From: Segatella oulorum JCM 14966
Lineage (GTDB): Bacteria; Bacteroidota; Bacteroidia; Bacteroidales; Bacteroidaceae
Direction of reading: 5' to 3'
DNA: 45,826 bases
Assembly (NCBI RefSeq): GCF_000613785.1
Contig: NZ_BAJQ01000018.1
Coordinates: 1-45,826 of the forward strand
This document shows positions 44,589-45,826 of this stretch, one piece after another (position 1 is the stretch's first letter; every line of letters starts with the position of its first letter). The notes below the pieces were generated by a model that was not told the origin of the DNA, did not search any database, and worked only from the letters and a program-made list of their open reading frames with translations. Both the position numbers and the translations under genes were made by a program.

Positions 44589-44645
44589 GAGGCGGCAAGA
44601 ATAACATCTATAAAGAAGAAAGAATATGAGTACGCACAATATACC

Positions 44646-44834
44646 ACTCACATCGGCATCATCATTTGCAAATCCAAAAGCAGGACGATTGTGGAGTATG
44701 CCCTTAAAACTTCTGCAATGCCTATCGGGGTGGCAACATACAGCCTCTCACCCGAATTGCCGGAGGCATACAAGGAACTGCTTCCAACATCTGAGGACAT
44801 AGCCAAGAAGTTGGAAGTGCTTATCAAAGAATGA
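44646..44834 (+). pseudogene. C-terminal remnant of a DUF1016/YhcG-family PDDEXK nuclease
   Basis: A 62-codon open segment with no start codon in frame: THIGIIICKSKSRTIVEYAL, then PIGVATYSLSPELPEAYKEL and LPTSEDIAKKLEVLIKE, then stop. This is the end of the YhcG/DUF1016 family (GLLLCKSK ... VEYAL ... PEEL-type ending), about one sixth of the full protein. The nearby ATG at 44626 is in another frame. It is a deletion scar, probably of an earlier cargo gene. Confidence 0.72.
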
Positions 44835-44837
44835 ATG

Positions 44838-44872
44838 AGGGGAGGTACTCCGAAATACCGGAATATCTCCCT
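44838..44872. terminator. Bidirectional hairpin between convergent genes
   Basis: Imperfect stem from GGGGAGGTACTCCG to CCGGAATATCTCCC, followed by TTTT, lying between the DUF1016 remnant and the rteC stop. Confidence 0.55.
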
Positions 44873-44878
44873 TTTGAT

Positions 44879-45461
44879 TTACCGTTTCTTGAACTTGCCA
44901 CCTTTCAGGTCACTCTCCACCATACGCTTGTTCAGCTTCTCACGGAGTTCATCAAGAAAGTAGGTACGGCTGTCATCCTTGCGGCGTTTCATGTTCATAT
45001 AGACGTTGTAGCAGTTCTTTATCTCCACTCCAAAGATTTCAGAAAGAACATCAGCTAATTCCTCCACACCTATTTCTCCATCATTGATACAGTCACAGGT
45101 GTCGAGAGCATAAAGGAGTTCAACTAAATCTGTTGCCTTGCCTGTCCAACAGAGTTTCTTGGCGGGTTTGACGGACAAAGCAGGAAGAAGTCCCTGCATT
45201 CGCATTTTCACTAATTCCAGCTCCGTGTCAATGACAAAGAGCAGCTCTGATACATTTTTTTCCCATTTCAGTTGGTATGCCTGATGTTTCAGTCATACTT
45301 TCTAAATGGAATCGAGTGTAATGGAGAGTACGATACAATGAAGCAAGGTTTGCTTCGGTTTCCCCCAACCTTATAATTTCCTTGATAAGATTGTCTGTTG
45401 CAGTTTTGCTATTGTCTGATAGCAGCAACTCAAAGGTTTCTGTTTCAATCAGTTGTTTCAT
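44879..45461 (-). CDS. rteC: RteC-domain protein, frame broken once
   Basis: About 193 residues after repair. The C-terminal RteC domain is clear: KKLCWTGKATDLVELLYALD, VEELADVLSEIFGVEI and FLDELREKLNKRMVE. The N-terminal helical half (MKQLIETETFELLLSDNSKT) is in another frame. The frame changes in a run of seven T at 45255-45261; six would join EMGKNVSELLFVIDTELELV. RteC in CTnDOT activates excision in the tetracycline-controlled cascade. Here it is short, and rteA/rteB are not in the window, so its control may differ. Confidence 0.85.
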
Positions 45462-45512
45462 ATTATGATTTTTATATTGCTAAATTGTTTGTGCTTATGA
45501 TAAATGCACAAA

Positions 45513-45553
45513 ACCTCCACCTGTTACAACTTCTGATTGCAACAAATGGAGGT
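45513..45553 (-). terminator. Terminator of the LolA-like gene
   Basis: On the minus strand ACCTCCA and TGGAGGT form the base of a stem of about 15 bp with one internal mismatch and a 7-nt loop, followed by TTTTG. It lies 20 bp past the LolA-like stop and upstream of rteC. Confidence 0.75.
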
Positions 45554-45572
45554 AGAATGGAAAAGAGAAGTT

Positions 45573-45826
45573 TTACTTGCCTTGTTCCAGTGTGCGAGTG
45601 GTGAAATAACTGTCCGAAATTGAAGGGGTGAACTTAATAACGTTGTTATTCAATACCGACTTTCTTTTATTTTTCAGATTAATCATTGTCATCTCCTTAA
45701 AGCGATACTTATGGTGCTTTGTATCCACTTCCGTGATTGCAGAGACGGTCATCTCCTTTTCTTTCTCTCCGGCAAGATTGTAGTATGTAGCCTTGTGGAT
45801 AATAAAAATGTGTTTGTCGATATAGG
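45573..45826 (-). CDS. LolA-like outer-membrane lipoprotein-sorting protein, 3' end only
   Basis: An open minus-strand frame entering from the right edge, ending at a TAA at 45573-45575: YIDKHIFIIHKATYYNLAGE, then YRFKEMTMINLKNKRKSVLN and the family-like ending FTPSISDSYFTTRTLEQGK. The order (residue-substituted lipid-binding barrel strand, then DSxFTxRxLE) resembles the LolA-like C-terminus (PF17131-type). Such genes often sit beside RND/MMPL exporters, which may lie outside the window. About 84 residues are visible. Confidence 0.65.
   Translation of the reverse strand, partial: YIDKHIFIIHKATYYNLAGEKEKEMTVSAITEVDTKHHKYRFKEMTMINLKNKRKSVLNNNVIKFTPSISDSYFTTRTLEQGK

Noticed and set aside
44626..44645. 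ATG at 44626 as start of the DUF1016 fragment
   Set aside because: It is in a different frame and runs to a stop at about 44800 with no family similarity.

Overview
The window looks like a Prevotellaceae-type Bacteroidota chromosome (Prevotella or a close relative) carrying most of a Bacteroides-type conjugative transposon (ICE). Three things point there. TAnnTTTG (-7) promoter boxes precede most transcription units. There is a lipoprotein-type Omp85 gene (tamL). The transfer genes belong to the traA-traQ / mobABC / rteC family known from CTnDOT-like elements. Genus is inferred from protein character only.

Chromosome (1-17578): a six-TM membrane protein and a SpoU-type RNA methyltransferase run leftward and are divergent from tamL and galE. 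The infC-rpmI-rplT translation operon follows, then two small winged-helix-like proteins, aspS and uvrA on the minus strand. Last comes a plus-strand trio: a periplasmic-binding-protein-like protein, a beta-barrel and a POT-family transporter. Three intergenic gaps (1-371, 9926-10693, 17604-17866) hold three unrelated tandem arrays with one shared architecture: 41-42 bp units, each with a 12-15 bp palindrome whose arms vary in a compensatory way. The middle array is interrupted by two copies of a ~245 bp MITE-like repeat.

Conjugative element (about 17.9 kb to beyond the right edge): the plus-strand early block (18514-22640) has small element proteins, PcfK-like, ArdA and PcfJ-like genes. It converges on a minus-strand block. 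That block ends in an AT-rich two-gene cargo, an AbiJ/HEPN-like protein followed by a caspase-family protease with an ATGA overlap. This is my best candidate for an undescribed anti-phage system. Upstream of it lie a lysozyme and traQ to traA on the minus strand. A non-coding mob/tra spacer (probable oriT) separates traA from plus-strand mobA-mobB-mobC. Three palindromic operators at exact 22 bp spacing precede mobC. To the right are a B-box membrane protein, a decayed DUF1016 nuclease tail, rteC, and the 3' end of a LolA-like gene cut by the window edge. The integrase is not in the window.

Sequence quality: eight genes, among them aspS (three sites) and the POT transporter (three sites), have reading frames broken by single-base changes, twelve in total. 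Ten are losses in a C or G run. Restoring one base at each site gives normal-length proteins and normal ATGA overlaps. I read these as assembly or sequencing indels rather than decay, and I give the corrected gene extents.
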